Shown here in pieces: positions 19,201 to 31,375 of a DNA stretch of 64,000 bases; position 1 is the stretch's first letter, and every line of letters begins with the position of its first letter. This stretch comes from Bugulina stolonifera (Eukaryota > Bryozoa > Gymnolaemata > Cheilostomatida > Bugulidae). The position numbers were made by a program, and so were the translations under genes. Location: NCBI GenBank assembly GCA_935421135.1, contig OW285187.1, forward strand, positions 26,784,429-26,848,428, written 5' to 3'. Below the pieces are notes generated by a model, which did not search any database, was not told the DNA's origin, and saw only the letters and a list, made by a program, of their open reading frames with translations.

Positions 19201-21582
19201 ATATCAGGTAGTGTAACGTTATGTAACATTGTAACCAACTAAGGAAGTAGACATTATGTAGATTACCTTTACACAAGACATGATTCCTGACTCTGCAGCA
19301 TAATGTAAAGCTGTGTTTCCTAGCTGTAATATGTAATGTAAACATGCTGTAATACCAAAATAATACAAAACTTCTAGATTAAATACAAACAGTTGAAGTA
19401 ATCAGTATGATCATCTAGCTAGGAGTAGATGTAGTCAACCACCATCCAGATAAATTTGTCAGGTTGATAAAAGCAGATATTATGGTATTTACATGCTACA
19501 CCTGTCTTAGTTCTAAGCCCTTAAAAGAGGTGATTAGGTGGAGGACTTAGGGCTTTTCCAACATCTCCTTCCATGTATATTCACTTGGAGCCCAGGCTAA
19601 TATTTCATCAATAATATATTTTAGAAATGGGATTCTGGGCAATAATTTAGGATTTTAAAACAGACCTTATCTTGAGCTGCGACATCTAGTTTCTCATAGT
19701 TGCCGTCTCCCATTCGTGGTCCCTTCCACTCCACCAACATATTCACACACTCTTCTGTCAAGCTCTGGGTAGAGATGATATGATCTGATGCAGACTGACA
19801 GGCACAGTGCAGGGCAGACTCATTCTTCCCATTCTTCTTGTTAGGATTCCCACCGTAATCAAAGAGGAACAATCTGTGAACAGAAAACAGTTACAATATT
19901 TGCCTAATATTTAGAATTGTCTTCTCCTTAAAACCATTGCATCAATTATCCCAGACATGTTGGCCTAATAACAATAAATATAATATCTACCACATGTATT
20001 GTATACACATGTACATGTAGATGCATATATAATGACAAGCCAAACAACCATTTGCATCGCACAGAAGAATCTAGTGTAAAATACTATGGCTGATGATGGG
20101 GCCTACAATATACCAGATAACTTTTAATCGGTCTAGATAAAAAGAATGGAAATTATAATTCTCGACTTACCAGCATTATGCAAGCTAAACACTATTAGCC
20201 CATCTATAAGATAAGTAGATAGGATTGTTTAAATATATAAATAGCTGATGAACTAGGAATGTGGGAAGTGACTGGACCATAAGCTACAGTTGATAGTGGT
20301 ACAATGGTAAAAGTATGCCAACTGTCAACATTCCAAATAACTTCACCCCTCAGAGAAACATTCTGACTAGAAAGTGGAAGTGGAACTACATGCAATGTAG
20401 CTACATGACACATTATAGAGAATAAATAAAACCTCCTCCATTGTATGTAGGCCTACATACATTTCCATGTACATGTAGGTCTATATAATTTACAACGGAT
20501 TATATTTTGTATAATGGACAAGGAAGTCTAATGATGAAATTACATAACATAATCATATATTGTTACTCAATGCTGGATTAGTAAGGTAATACCTAGGTAT
20601 TAGCCATTAAATATTAGGTAGATTGTATTATACTTGAGTTGGCAGGTAACCAAAGGGGAGATACATGGTGAAATAGCAGATGTTACCCAGTAATAGCGAT
20701 CATCCATCTTCATGTTACAAGACCTCTAGACTAAGACCACTCAACTAGGAGAGATATTGCACTCATAACCCTACATACTTTTTATTGCAAACTGTAGGTT
20801 AGACATAAGTAGATATTACATAATTGCCATGGGTTATTAAATACTTAGGCCTAGTAGATAAATATGAAACCATGCAAAAACTGAAGGATTTCACAAGTTC
20901 AGACCAAGTATGGTTGCAGCACCACGCCCAGACCCTCGGAAATATACAGTTTAGGTAGTCAGCATATGTGAGATGCGTGTGAGGTGTGAGTGGTTGTATC
21001 AATTGCCTATAGAATTGTAGTTCATTTGCTCTTCCGGACTAAAATTGAAACTTCCAACATTGTTCTAAATTAATAACTGAAATTTTAACTTGTCAAATAG
21101 AGTAATGGCTTTAGGTCTGATGGTTATGAATGTATGGTAAAATTTTGCAGACTAATAGACGATTATTTGATCCACTCATTGATCTACTTGGTATCATATC
21201 TCAACTACTTCCTGTACGACGAGACATTCTATGCAACTAAATATGAAGTATTCTAAAATACTTCTTGCTTTCAGGGAAAATGTAAGAATAGACAATCAAT
21301 ATTTACATAACTAACCTAATTAAACAAAATAATTCTACTGTACCATTTAGAAAATCAATTAAAACAAATATACACAATGTAGTAATGGTATTACCGAAGA
21401 GCTCGCTGCATAGAATAACGTGCTGCCAGGTGGAGAGGAGTATCATGATTGTATCTTTCACCATAAGAAGCATTTGGGTTAAATTTTTTCTGTAGGTCTT
21501 TATTTGTATCAAAGAGAGACAGTGCTGTTGTTTCATCACCTTTAGCTAGCTTCTTCTTGAGTTTAGAAGATGAGCTACCCAT
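6983..21582 (-). CDS. ANKIB1: Ankyrin repeat and IBR domain protein 1, RBR-type E3 ubiquitin ligase
   Basis: Likely transfers ubiquitin through a RING2 cysteine thioester (known for RBR ligases). Exons: 21582-21395, 19873-19666, 19323-19267, 18743-18618, 17049-16860, 15765-15599, 13327-13239, 12885-12741, 12211-11960, 11393-11247, 10950-10729, 10382-10122, 9481-9317, 8923-8809, 8605-8480, 8088-7974, 7790-7678, 7528-7337, 7239-6983; 1044 aa (human about 1089). The start MGSSSSKL fits N-myristoylation; an upstream in-frame ATG (21597) is possible. Ankyrin repeats ([23 protein letters not shown]) are followed by RING1 from Cys313 (CEIC...CWRDYL), IBR at 391-474 (CPHPGCG...FCWLC), and RING2 with C503PNC and probable catalytic Cys516 in NEGCNHM. 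An ARIH-like helical region and a UIM (about 896-911, [13 protein letters not shown]) follow. A small Cys4 motif lies at 780-807. Confidence 0.95.
9501..9784. repeat. 22-bp minisatellite in ANKIB1 intron 12
   Basis: About 13 near-perfect copies of TATAGCACACATACTTATG plus three bases (period 22) lie directly beside the 3' splice site of exon 13 (9481). Copies differ mainly at one position (TAAT versus TATT). Such uniformity suggests recent expansion. Confidence 0.95.
9804..9816. repeat. Run of 13 G on the + strand
   Basis: An uninterrupted G13 tract, rare in this AT-rich sequence, lies 20 bp after the 22-bp minisatellite in ANKIB1 intron 12. It is C13 in the transcript. Its exact length is uncertain because homopolymers are error-prone in assembly. 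Confidence 0.85.
10561..10630. repeat. 28-bp tandem repeat in ANKIB1 intron 11
   Basis: Two and a half copies of a unit containing GTGTGAGTAGGTAGATAGAG. It is intronic and non-coding. Confidence 0.8.
11731..11960 (-). repeat. 34-bp minisatellite built from the exon 9 splice donor, ANKIB1 intron 9
   Basis: On the minus strand the exon ends CTCAG|GTATTGTG (donor GT at 11959-11958). The intron then repeats a 34-bp unit containing TCAG|GTAATGTGGG five more times, at about 11928, 11894, 11860, 11827 and 11791. The spacing is 34 bp, with one 33-bp step. The authentic donor lies in register as the first unit of the array. Confidence 0.85.
12402..12545. repeat. AGTACT / CTAGTA simple repeat, ANKIB1 intron 8
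   Basis: The hexamers AGTACT and CTAGTA repeat irregularly (for example AGTACTAGTACTAGTAC). It is self-complementary simple sequence with no other content. Confidence 0.7.
13098..13136. repeat. Hairpin with GAAGTTGTCCTCTC stem, ANKIB1 intron 7
   Basis: A perfect 14-bp inverted repeat, GAAGTTGTCCTCTC (13098-13111) and GAGAGGACAACTTC (13123-13136), has an 11-nt loop. A hairpin with almost the same stem occurs at 50407-50449. Confidence 0.75.
13591..15127. mobile_element. Foldback / long-inverted-repeat DNA element in ANKIB1 intron 6
   Basis: Both ends read TATACTGCCCCCTGCAGG inward. The outer 330-340 bp of each arm are almost identical when one is reverse-complemented. Similarity continues at a lower level to about 14140 on the left and 14597 on the right, around an AT-rich centre. 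Flanking TA dinucleotides (13591-13592, 15126-15127) fit a TA target duplication as in Tc1/mariner-type elements. No transposase reading frame is present; the mirrored reading frames in the two arms are the same sequence read twice. Each arm carries several AAAGCATTATC words, two of them as an internal hairpin. Confidence 0.9.
16147..16201. repeat. (GACA)n microsatellite, ANKIB1 intron 5
   Basis: About 14 perfect GACA tetranucleotide units. Confidence 0.95.
16801..16876 (-). repeat. Triplicated splice-donor segment at the end of ANKIB1 exon 5
   Basis: Three tandem 23-bp copies (minus strand TACTACGCCATCATG then GTACGTAT, GTATGTAT or AGTATGTAT) start in exon 5 and run into intron 5. The first copy holds the donor used here (last exon base 16860). 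The second also reads CATG|GTATGT, a usable donor 23 nt downstream. The third has lost the GG. Confidence 0.85.
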
Positions 21583-24089
21583 GTCAATACTTCTCATTGA
21601 CCATATATCAGACTAAAGTTGTTGTTCATCATTCTATATGATAAAAATGACAATATTACAGCAAAACGTTGCATTTTAAATAATATTTAAACAACAATAA
21701 AAGCATAGATACTAATGATAAGCTAGTAGCAATGGAGGTACACGCTAGAATTCTATGGTCTCTACACTGAAATAAGAAAGGAGTTAGAAGTTAACCATAG
21801 GAAATATATACTAAGTCAATAATATGCACTTGCATCAATTAGGACTGAAAACTTTGAAAATCTTAAAACTAACTGTTACTATAGGGATCCACCCTATATA
21901 CCTCGAGTACACACTGCCTAAATAAAGTGAAAAACTGTGGCGCAATGATCACAGCGATGATTACATTAGAACATTGTGCCAATCAAAAGTATTTCTATTG
22001 TCAGTCATCATTCCAACAGCAGGATTCTACTGATGCTTTCAAGAAAATTTATTATATTGGGCCTATAATATTAAAAATCTTCTAGAATATAATATATTCT
22101 CAATCATAAAGGCTACCCTATTCACTCATTTGCTGGTAATAACTAATAATTCGATCTAAGCACTTAGATTCAGCTGTGAGTTGTCAAATATCCTACATAG
22201 TTTGATGAAACATAAACCTATTTTATGAATAACTACACATTAAATTTTGGAGGCCTCTTATTATTCATACATGTAAATGCCTAGTATTGGGTATAATTTT
22301 AATTATCGCATTACAATATAATATGATAGGTCTATTAAATTAATTAAAGTTTTTAGGCTATAGCATACTGTTGAGGCTAGTTAGTATCACAATTCATTTA
22401 ATGGAAAATATACTCCATGTTTTAGTAATGACTAAGTAGAGTTTTTCTACATTATTACTCAGTCTATATTATTATAGGCCTAATATTTATATTATATATA
22501 TCTTTGATATTTAAGTAATATAAATAGTTTGTATTACATAGCTGTTCTTTAGCACTAAATATGTTATTATTATATCATTATTCACAATAAAATACAAGTA
22601 TAGAGAAAGTAATAATATCAACAATCAATTTTTATTACTTGATAAAAATTTAATAATACAAAAATAAATAAATAAAATAAAAATGAAAGTAGAAACTACC
22701 AACAGAATAAAAACTACAAGTACTGCAAAAAATATATTTATAATACAATTCTACTTATTCTACATGGTGACTGAAATGTATACTTGTTGTCATTACTTCT
22801 TCTCATAAAATTAATCAGTGAAGGTAAAAGTCGGAGTGACTATGAACTGAGTAACAGTAGAGATGAGTAGTAAGCAACAGAACCTTTAATTCCCACCATG
22901 ATGATTAAATAATATAAATTAAATATAATTTAATCTATGATAATATAGTAATAGTTTAATAAATAATAAAATTATTATAATTATTATAATAATTATATTT
23001 TATTTATCTAATATTATGTTTTATTCAATTATATGGTTCTATAATATGGTGTCTAGTTTAGCTAACGAACTTGTTCAAAAGGTAGATAAATAGTACTGTG
23101 GTTACTGTACTATTACAATTTTCACTAATACATAAGTCTAGTCTATTCCCATTTTATTCTTCTGTCTTCTCGGACTCTTGTTCTTGATTCTGTTATAATA
23201 AACAAAGAACTTCGGGTTAAAGGTTATGATATATATCCGCTTTTATATAGACTGTGGTTTTTAAGATAGAATTATATTCACGGGGATCATAGTTTGCACC
23301 CGTAGATTTTTCAAATCTATTGCTGACCGCGATTTTATTGTACTCGCTATGGTAAATTCAGTGTGGAAATTTCCAAAACCTGAATTTGTGATTTACCAAC
23401 TTACTTTTTTTTCTTAATTCTCATTGCAACAAATAATAAACATGATCAATAATTTAATGAGTACTAATTAATTAAAATTTTGCAGGTGTTGTAGGCAAAC
23501 ATATGTCACAGCCTCACAGGGTTGCAAGGTGTATGTTAATGTCCCTACTTAGTAGTACTTACATTTGAATTTTTTTAAAATTTTTATCTTCAATTTTGAA
23601 AATAAAAATTCAATAAAATATTCATTTGTTAATATTTTTATTATTTATGTATACTTGTATTAATATCATGATATAAATTATAAATATGATGCAATACTAA
23701 TTAATAGTTAATATAAAGTATTGGTCTAATTTAATTATTATTAATAGTTTTACAATAATTATAATTTCCTATATATATAATTAATATTAATCTTATCATA
23801 AAATAAAATTAAAATGGGAGTTATTTTTGTTAAGTTAGTTAATAAGATATGCACTTGTACATTTGTCAAGGTGTACTCTTGCAGCTATTGTTGTCCGACT
23901 GGATAGCGTGTCCTAGCTTATGTATGGGTTGACTACCAAAGATTGTCATTTGTGTTCTGTTGTAATGCCTTTCAGTCAACTAATCATACTTGTGCGATCG
24001 GATCTGTAAGGTTTTCTTCATTAATATTTGGATTTGGATGATCTAATACTACCTATACCTTATGCATGTGTATTATTTTAGTTAAAGAA
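21583..24089. other. Divergent spacer between ANKIB1 (-) and NT5C3 (+)
   Basis: A 2.5 kb, strongly AT-rich spacer between the two start codons. It must contain both promoters. I see no coding exon and no clear core promoter motif. TTATTTTAG directly before the NT5C3 start region looks like a 3' splice site, so NT5C3 probably has a 5' UTR intron. Confidence 0.5.
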
Positions 24090-27000
24090 ATGGCGGTGAT
24101 GTCCTTTCTTTCTTCAAGACCATTTCGCATAGCCATGCTAGCTGGTGTGGGTGTTACCATATCTGGTCTTCTCTACAAGTACTTTACCAGACGTAAATCT
24201 GTCGTTGAAGATATTGCTGCATCAGACGATGGCTCTGTTAACTACCGATCTTCTTTAAAACACAAGTTGAAACTGCTGGTGAGTTCAAGGTCAACCTAGG
24301 CCTGTATGCAGTGTGGTACCAACCAACCTTCACGTGTTCATTGAATTTGCACATTTATGTCTGCTATGAATATAACTGTATGCCTATTAATATTTTAGTT
24401 GAGGAAGGAAAATGTATTTTGTGCTGATATTGACTATGTAGAAGAGGTCATTGACCAACTTATACAAGGAGGGCCGGATCAACTTCAAGTGAGCCTTTAT
24501 TGTAAACACTAATTCCACTATACATAAGCAGGTGATCATTACCTGTCTCCTAGTTAGGAAGTTATAGTCCTCTCTTATTTACTTGCCTCTTTGCGCTGTG
24601 CAGATCAGCATTTGAAAGTGAACTGTGAGTAATATATGGATGTCTCTAGAGCCGTTAGTTCTTTCATTTATAGATAGTTCCATTTAATTAGTAGAGTTAT
24701 CGTCTCTTGTATGCAATAAACAAAAGAATACAACTCTTGTAACATGACTAGAGCTGTGTTATATATAAACACCTGGCTCTAAAGTCAGAGCTACATGTAT
24801 ATGCTACCAAAATAGCTTAAGTGATTGTACAATCACTATAATCACTAAATTCCAAGTTTATATGTACACGTACTATACCTGTAACACATTTATTGTATTG
24901 TGTATTATTCAGTCTGCGTTGAACATTATCTGCCTTATATCTATCAATCTACTCAAGTGGATATTAGTGTCTAGTTATTTATATCTACCAGCATTACCAG
25001 TTATAAGTGTGTCTGCTTTGTGCTACTTCATAGATGAAGTGATCAGCTTCAAGAATTGTACTTGTTTATACACTGAGCATTAGTTGTACTCTTTCATAAC
25101 TAGTATCAATCCTCCTTTTCAGGTTATAGCTGATTTTGATGCCACGATGACTCCGATGACTCATGCTGGAAAGCCTGTACCTTCATGTCATGGTATGTTT
25201 ACTCCTGTTACACTGTAATACTCAACTCTGTGTGTGGTTAAATCAAGAATTGTCTTCTCATTTTCTAATTTTCTATGAAATATCTACCATTTCAATATCA
25301 AACCTTCTTGAATTGCTTAGTATAGCAATCATGCTATTGATTCACAAAGTCATGATAACATTACATCACACCCAATATAAATTATCCTTCCCTTTGGTAG
25401 GTGTGCTGGAGCAGGGGCCCTCCTTACCAGAGTGGTATAAGGAGAAAACCATGAAGATGAAGGAATACTACATGGCAATAGAGTTTGACCCTCATTTATC
25501 AAGAGAGGAAAAGCTGCCATTTATGATTGAATGGTGGAATAAGGCTCAGGACCTTCTAGTCAGCTGTTCATTAGTGAAGGAAGACGTGGAGAAATCAGTC
25601 AGGGAAGCAAACATTTACTTGAGGTAATAATATGTCTTATAAACTGAGCAACATTATGCTATACATGTACATGTATATAATATATCCCCTATCAATGTGT
25701 GAAAGGAATGGCTCTTTCATCACTGTACCGGAGTGTACACTCTTATAACTCTCACAAGTTGGAGTTTCTTGGAGAGTTGGGTTGTGTATTTATTCAGTTT
25801 AATCATAAAATTGTAATAATGACTTTGAACAAACTCTATAATGTTGTAATATATGTGGGTCTTTGTTACAATCATATCAAAACCTTAGCTCTAAGCAGTC
25901 CGAAAAGATACTGGATTGATTACAGAACTTCGCCCAATTGCCAATGTATCCACCCATTACGCTGACCAGCACTGAATTTAGTAGTCGCATACGAATTGTA
26001 GAGAAGGGAGCAGTAAGTTCCTTGGCCTGTTGTACGAACAGGACATCCCTCTGCTGGTCTTCTCTGCCGGTATTGGTGATGTGATAGAACAGGTCTTTAT
26101 ACAGAGATACAAGCTCTATGACAATGTCCACATCATAGCTAATTGGATGGATTTCAGTCACGAGGTAGGGACCCTTTTCTTCATTTGTAGTTTAGTTTAG
26201 GAAGCTATCATAAATGACATGGAGGGTTTGTAGGTTTACCACTGACAGAAACTGATAAATATGGACTTATTTTCCTTTTAAAACTACACTTCATGCTTTC
26301 AACTAATCAGATTTGCACAATCATCACAGAATTTTAAGCAAAGTATCATAGTACAACCTAGAGAGAGCTATAACTACTCATATGCGGAGTTTGCAAGTTC
26401 TGTTGGCGTAGAGTACCTTGTCTTTTTCTCAGAGCCTGGTTGTTGAGACCCGTAGAAAGGGACTACATGTAGGTACACTGAGCTAATATAACAATGTGGA
26501 GTACACAGGCTCGGACAATGTAGTGGTACATAATGGAGTAGTCCGATTCTGTGGCCTTGTCAGACGATATTTTGTGTTATTAGGGGGCGTTGGTCGGCTT
26601 CAAAGGAGAGAACATACATGTCTTTAAAGGAGTACTGACAGTTAATTTTTTTTTACATCATTAGAATCGTGCTGACATGCTGAGTTGTAAGGACATGGAC
26701 TTTCTTGCACCAAAATTCAAGTTTTTGGGCCGCGTTAGGCCGAAGTGGGCCATTTTCAAAAATTTTGGGTATCATTCGGGTATCATTTGGAATTGTTCCC
26801 TCTTCTCATTATGATACCCATGTTCCTGATATTGAGCCATAGATAGGGCATTGAAACATCACAAGAATCCATTCACAACATATAATTAGGATGTCAGTGG
26901 TTTTTTTGTTGTAATAACATCAACCACAGGCATAATTCTGATAAACCCATTAGGCATTATGTATGCCTACTATAATAATAATACATATGAAGTCCCAGCT

Positions 27001-30000
27001 TATGCTCCTATCATAAGTTATATACATGTATACAACATATTATTTGTGCTGCTTGGTCCCACTATAGAATTTCATCTACAAATTACATTACATGTATGCA
27101 TAATTATTGTTTCATATTGCATAATACTAATAGCTGTAAATGTATTATTGCAATGATAAAACCTTTATTTTGTAAAACACAGCCTAAATTATATTTGATA
27201 GATGCAGATGGAAGTATTGATCTAGAGGCCAAAATGGGTAAATGTTCCCCTGCCCTGCACTAAAAATTCATGGCATAATTCATTACACAGTTTATACCAC
27301 AGCACTTAGCCTGATAACTAAAGCTGTTGGCAATTGGGCTATCCATTTCTGTTGGTGACAAATATCAATGGCTTGATTATTTTAGAAATGAAAAATAATA
27401 TGAATTTCTAATATTATATAGGCTACGTGCCTATACTCGAGACTCAATACATATACATATTCACCATAATATGTCTGCTAAAGCATGTCATGAAGTGGTC
27501 TACAATTTATGTTATGCGTGTACATTGAACATACATTGTACATGTACTTGTGTACACTCATTGTACATGTACATGTGTACACTCATTGTACATGTACATG
27601 TGTACACTCATTGTATTGTCACGGGCAGTCAATTATAATGGATAAAGGACCATAATACTTGCCACAAGCATTTTTATTATGGTATGATGTGCATGTAAAA
27701 ATTTGATAAAATACTAGAAAATATATCAAGGAGTGTAAGATTAATTCATAGAATATTGTAACAAATTGACTGTTTTTTATTGATTGGCCATGGTACACAT
27801 CTAATAACCCCACATCCAAAATTATGAATGCATTGTAAATGTGGACTGTGAAGGCATAAATATACAAAAATTGATTGCTTCTGTACATCCAGCCTGTAAG
27901 CTTGTGATAACTCTTCCTAGCTGGCGGCCTGGTAGCATAGCTGTGATATTGAATTCCGATGTCAATAATCTATCAAATAAACACAATCCATATCAGACAG
28001 GTACATCCAGTATTACATCATGCATGTTACATATTAATACATGTAGATGATAGTAGGCTACAGTAAATTCATATACAGGTACCAAATATTAGGGGTCACA
28101 GACAGGTACAAGGTATAATAAAGGTACAATACATCTGTTTCCAAACATTATTATTTATAGCATGTTTCATCAAGCATGTTTTCTTATTTATTCATCACAC
28201 ATACAGCTATGGGACATGGAAGTAGTAATTTAAAACAATGGGTGGCAGATATAGTGTAATTTCATGATTATGGTCTGTAGTTACTAACCAGAACCAATTG
28301 TGTGGTTAGAATTTTTTGCTGCCAACATCTAGTAAAAAATGTAGGAGCCATACTATGTCATCACTACTTTTAGGTTTATGTTAGCAAAACAGGAAACTAC
28401 CCAACAGCTTATTACTGTCTCTTTCTTTGGAGATTCATGCCAATTTTGATGTACATTTGCTTGTAAAGAAACCAAGAGCAGATGAGTATAATGTGGGTGG
28501 GTGGTTATGTAGTAGGTATGTATGTAGGTAGGTAGGTCCAGTAGGTAGGTAGGTTGGTTGGTAAGCAGAGTAGGTAGGTACATGTAGGTAGGTGGGTAGG
28601 AAGGTAGGTACATGGAAGTAGGGAGGGAGATAGGGACATGGGGGTAGGTGGGTGAGCAGGTAGGTAAGCAGGTAGTACATCGCACACAAAAATGCATATC
28701 ATTGCTATTATGTTATTATTTTTACTCTACATTTATACTTGATTGAATGGGTTCAGTATTGTCTATATGAAGTGTAGGCTAGGTGGGTTATACACTATAT
28801 TACAACTACATACTGAAAAGATAAGCAAGTCTACATTGCAATACAATGTACGGATAATAACACTTGACTTGTTTTGGATCAAACTAGACTAAAGGTCTGC
28901 CTGAGTTAGATATAAAAGGCTATTACTGATAGAATCCATTGAGTATAAAACAGTAATATTGTGGTTATGAGATATTTTTTATAATCATCTAAAAACAGTA
29001 AAGTTGTTGATGCTACACGTAGCTAGATCTGTGCTAGATTCCTAGACAAGCTTCTATTACCTAAGCAGTAATCTGCTGTATAGAATCTGTCTTATGATTT
29101 TTTTGGATAATATTACATCTCCAAATAAAACTGCGAAACTCAATAGAAAATTTTTGTAATGATTTGCCTAGTTAATTCTAAGGTACATTGAGTAGCTTGC
29201 CCCTCACTTGGAGCATTTACATGTACAATGGACAGTAAGAACAACTCAATTTACTGACCCTTGACTTACTGCTACATTTTCTGTGGTTTGAAAATATAAA
29301 AATTTGATGTTCTAATACAATACCTAATTCTAAATAATAAAATTCTAACTGTAAATGATGGCATAGCAGGTGCTGACACTTGCAGTTGGTTCCTCAAGTA
29401 GAGTACACAAGTGTGTGACATCAAAATCATGACCCTTGACAATTACAATTAATTACAATTAGGCCTTTAGTCACCTGGTAGGATTCAGCACATCTTGCAA
29501 CATGATAATATCCAGAGTAGGAGTCTCCAAGGAGCAATGAATTTTGGTTCTTTCCACAGATTGCCTTCATCATCACTAAAATATACATTTACATTATTTT
29601 ATAGCAGATCCAAATCATTGCGTCATCAGCATTCTATAATCATATAAAGGTCAGCATATAAAACTAGAAGGCTAATAAACATGAATATAATATGCTGATG
29701 CACTGTAATATTCTTCTATACTGACAGCAACAATAAGCATGTCTAATATGATCTGGAACTTGGCAGTTAAATTTGTAATGCAAAACACATACAACACATC
29801 CAAAAAACCAGATTTCGCCTGTTATTTGGCAGTCATCTATCTACAACTCTATGAACAATATTATAACACATTCGATGATGATCAGAAATAACTACATGTA
29901 CAGTATGTTATAAGTAAAGTTATACTGTAGACCATAAGAACTTACCTGGTAACTCTCTTTTTGTGTTGATCATCTATCCAATCCTCTTATGTAGTTATAT

Positions 30001-31308
30001 AGCAAAATCGGTCTAGTCCATTTGAAGTGTTTGTAGCAAATCCCAAAATTCTTTCCTACTTTGGCTTCAGGTTACCAGTTGACAGTTGTATATAAATTTA
30101 TTCCACATTGTACATGCAGATACCTTTTAGAAATCCTTGAGTTTTTAGGCCATAAAACTTGGGTTACAGATTTACAAGTAAAACACTTGCTTGCAGGCAT
30201 TGCACAAGCTTTGAGTATTATTGTCTACTTGGTATAATTGGAAATCAAGTGGATAGTCTGTGTAGAGGCACATCTTGCAGTTGACAGCAGTGGTGGAATT
30301 ATATAGCCTTTTGTTTGCCCCCACTGTAGACTACATTATATATGCTCATAATTATAATATCTATTTCCCCAGGCAGTAAACAGCATCCACTAAAACCACA
30401 GCTCTCCTAGTATATGCATTGATGACTGAGTAGAAGAATTTTGTAATCACTGAATAATATCACCATCAGTGTCTGGTTTGTGGTTTTAGTAGCATCTACT
30501 ATGAAAGCAAACCACCATTATCATACACCCATCCCACCTTCAAATATGGCAGCAGAACTTAGTCTAACTGAGACAAATGGGAAGACAAATCTCATGTAGC
30601 TACATCTAACTATCTTGCAGTAAACAGATTGAAAAGATTACTCTTAAAATCCATCAGATTCGCCATGAAAAACCGTGCAGAATGATATATAACATGTATT
30701 AGCTGTCAGTACTCCTTTAATAAGAATACACACGCTGTAGAAAATGCATCATACTTTGATAATCTACAACATAGACACAATATCATCCTCATGGGTGACT
30801 CCCTGGGCGACTTGGATATCGTCGAAGGAGTATCCGCACAGGAAAACCTTCTCAAGATAGGATACCTCAATCATCACGTAAGTACAAACTGAAACTTCAT
30901 ATTCTATCACAAACTGAAACTGCACATCTAAAACAGTAGAAGGGAAGATTTGAAGCTCTACCTAAAAATATCCCTGCCCTACCCTCAGAAGGAACATTTT
31001 GTCTGACCAATAGCATAGGCTGCAATTCTTAGAGCGTATTTTCACTCATCACATGATATGGATTCGACAAATTAGGGGTTTGAGCAGGGTGGATACCTTA
31101 TTTCGCACATCACTGTATCTATATGCTATGAAAATTGTTCATGAAATTCAACATACATGTAGTTATTATTTATTGGTCTCTTCTATAGATTGATGCAAAC
31201 TTACCAAAGTATAAAGCTGGATATGACATCGTATTGGCCGAGGAAGACAGCATAGAACTAGTACAACTGCTTCTAGAAAATATTTCTAACACCAATGGAA
31301 ATCCATAA
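24090..31308 (+). CDS. NT5C3A: Cytosolic 5'-nucleotidase III-like (pyrimidine 5'-nucleotidase), HAD family
   Basis: Dephosphorylates pyrimidine nucleoside monophosphates such as CMP and UMP (family knowledge). Exons: 24090-24278, 24399-24488, 25123-25192, 25401-25623, 26002-26164, 26584-26631, 30710-30877, 31189-31308; 356 aa (human long form about 336). A hydrophobic N-terminal anchor spans about residues 9-30, as in the long human isoform. HAD motif I is D97FDATMT (nucleophile Asp97, acid/base Asp99), followed by SAGIGD (212-217), GFKGENIHVF and G290DSLGD. The N-terminus (MAVMSF, 24090) is chosen because TTATTTTAG just upstream looks like a splice acceptor; an in-frame ATG at 24066 would add eight residues. 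Exon 6 to exon 7 crosses a 4.08 kb intron made of a transposon; residues 260-264 (KGYSF) are an insertion relative to the family. The paralogue NT5C3B is an alternative name. Confidence 0.94.
27535..27614. repeat. 25-bp tandem repeat inside the NT5C3 intronic element
   Basis: Three copies of a 25-bp unit containing GTACATGTACATGTGTACAC with ACTCATT. Confidence 0.85.
28491..28675. repeat. Imperfect (GTAG)n simple repeat inside the NT5C3 intronic element
   Basis: GGTAGGTAGGT-type tetranucleotide sequence on the + strand with scattered interruptions. It gives long Pro/Thr/Tyr/Leu open frames on the minus strand, which are not genes. Confidence 0.85.
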
Positions 31309-31369
31309 GCAATCATTTTTCGTAACTAGTTAAATTTTATTAGGAATTTTTCTATTTTGTTCTTCACAA

Positions 31370-31375
31370 ATTAAA
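31370..31375 (+). terminator. Candidate NT5C3 polyadenylation signal ATTAAA
   Basis: ATTAAA lies about 60 nt after the stop codon of NT5C3. This is a motif call only. Confidence 0.45.

Larger units (their letters stand above)
26628..30716. mobile_element. TIR element with TTAA (or TA) duplication, acting as NT5C3 intron 6
   Basis: The left end is AGGAGTACTGACAG(T)TAAT at 26628 and the right end is its inverse, ATTAG-CTGTCAGTACTCCT, ending at 30716. TTAA is present on both sides (26624-26627, 30717-30720). Removing the element and one TTAA joins the sequence as ...CAT GTC TTT AAT AAG AAT..., which encodes the conserved HVFNK of the NT5C3 family. No transposase frame is recognised in the 4.1 kb interior, so it looks non-autonomous. 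A TA duplication with one more base per repeat fits equally well. Confidence 0.85.

Noticed and set aside
28353..28702. Minus-strand open frames rich in PTYLPT
   Set aside because: Translation of an imperfect GTAG tetranucleotide repeat.
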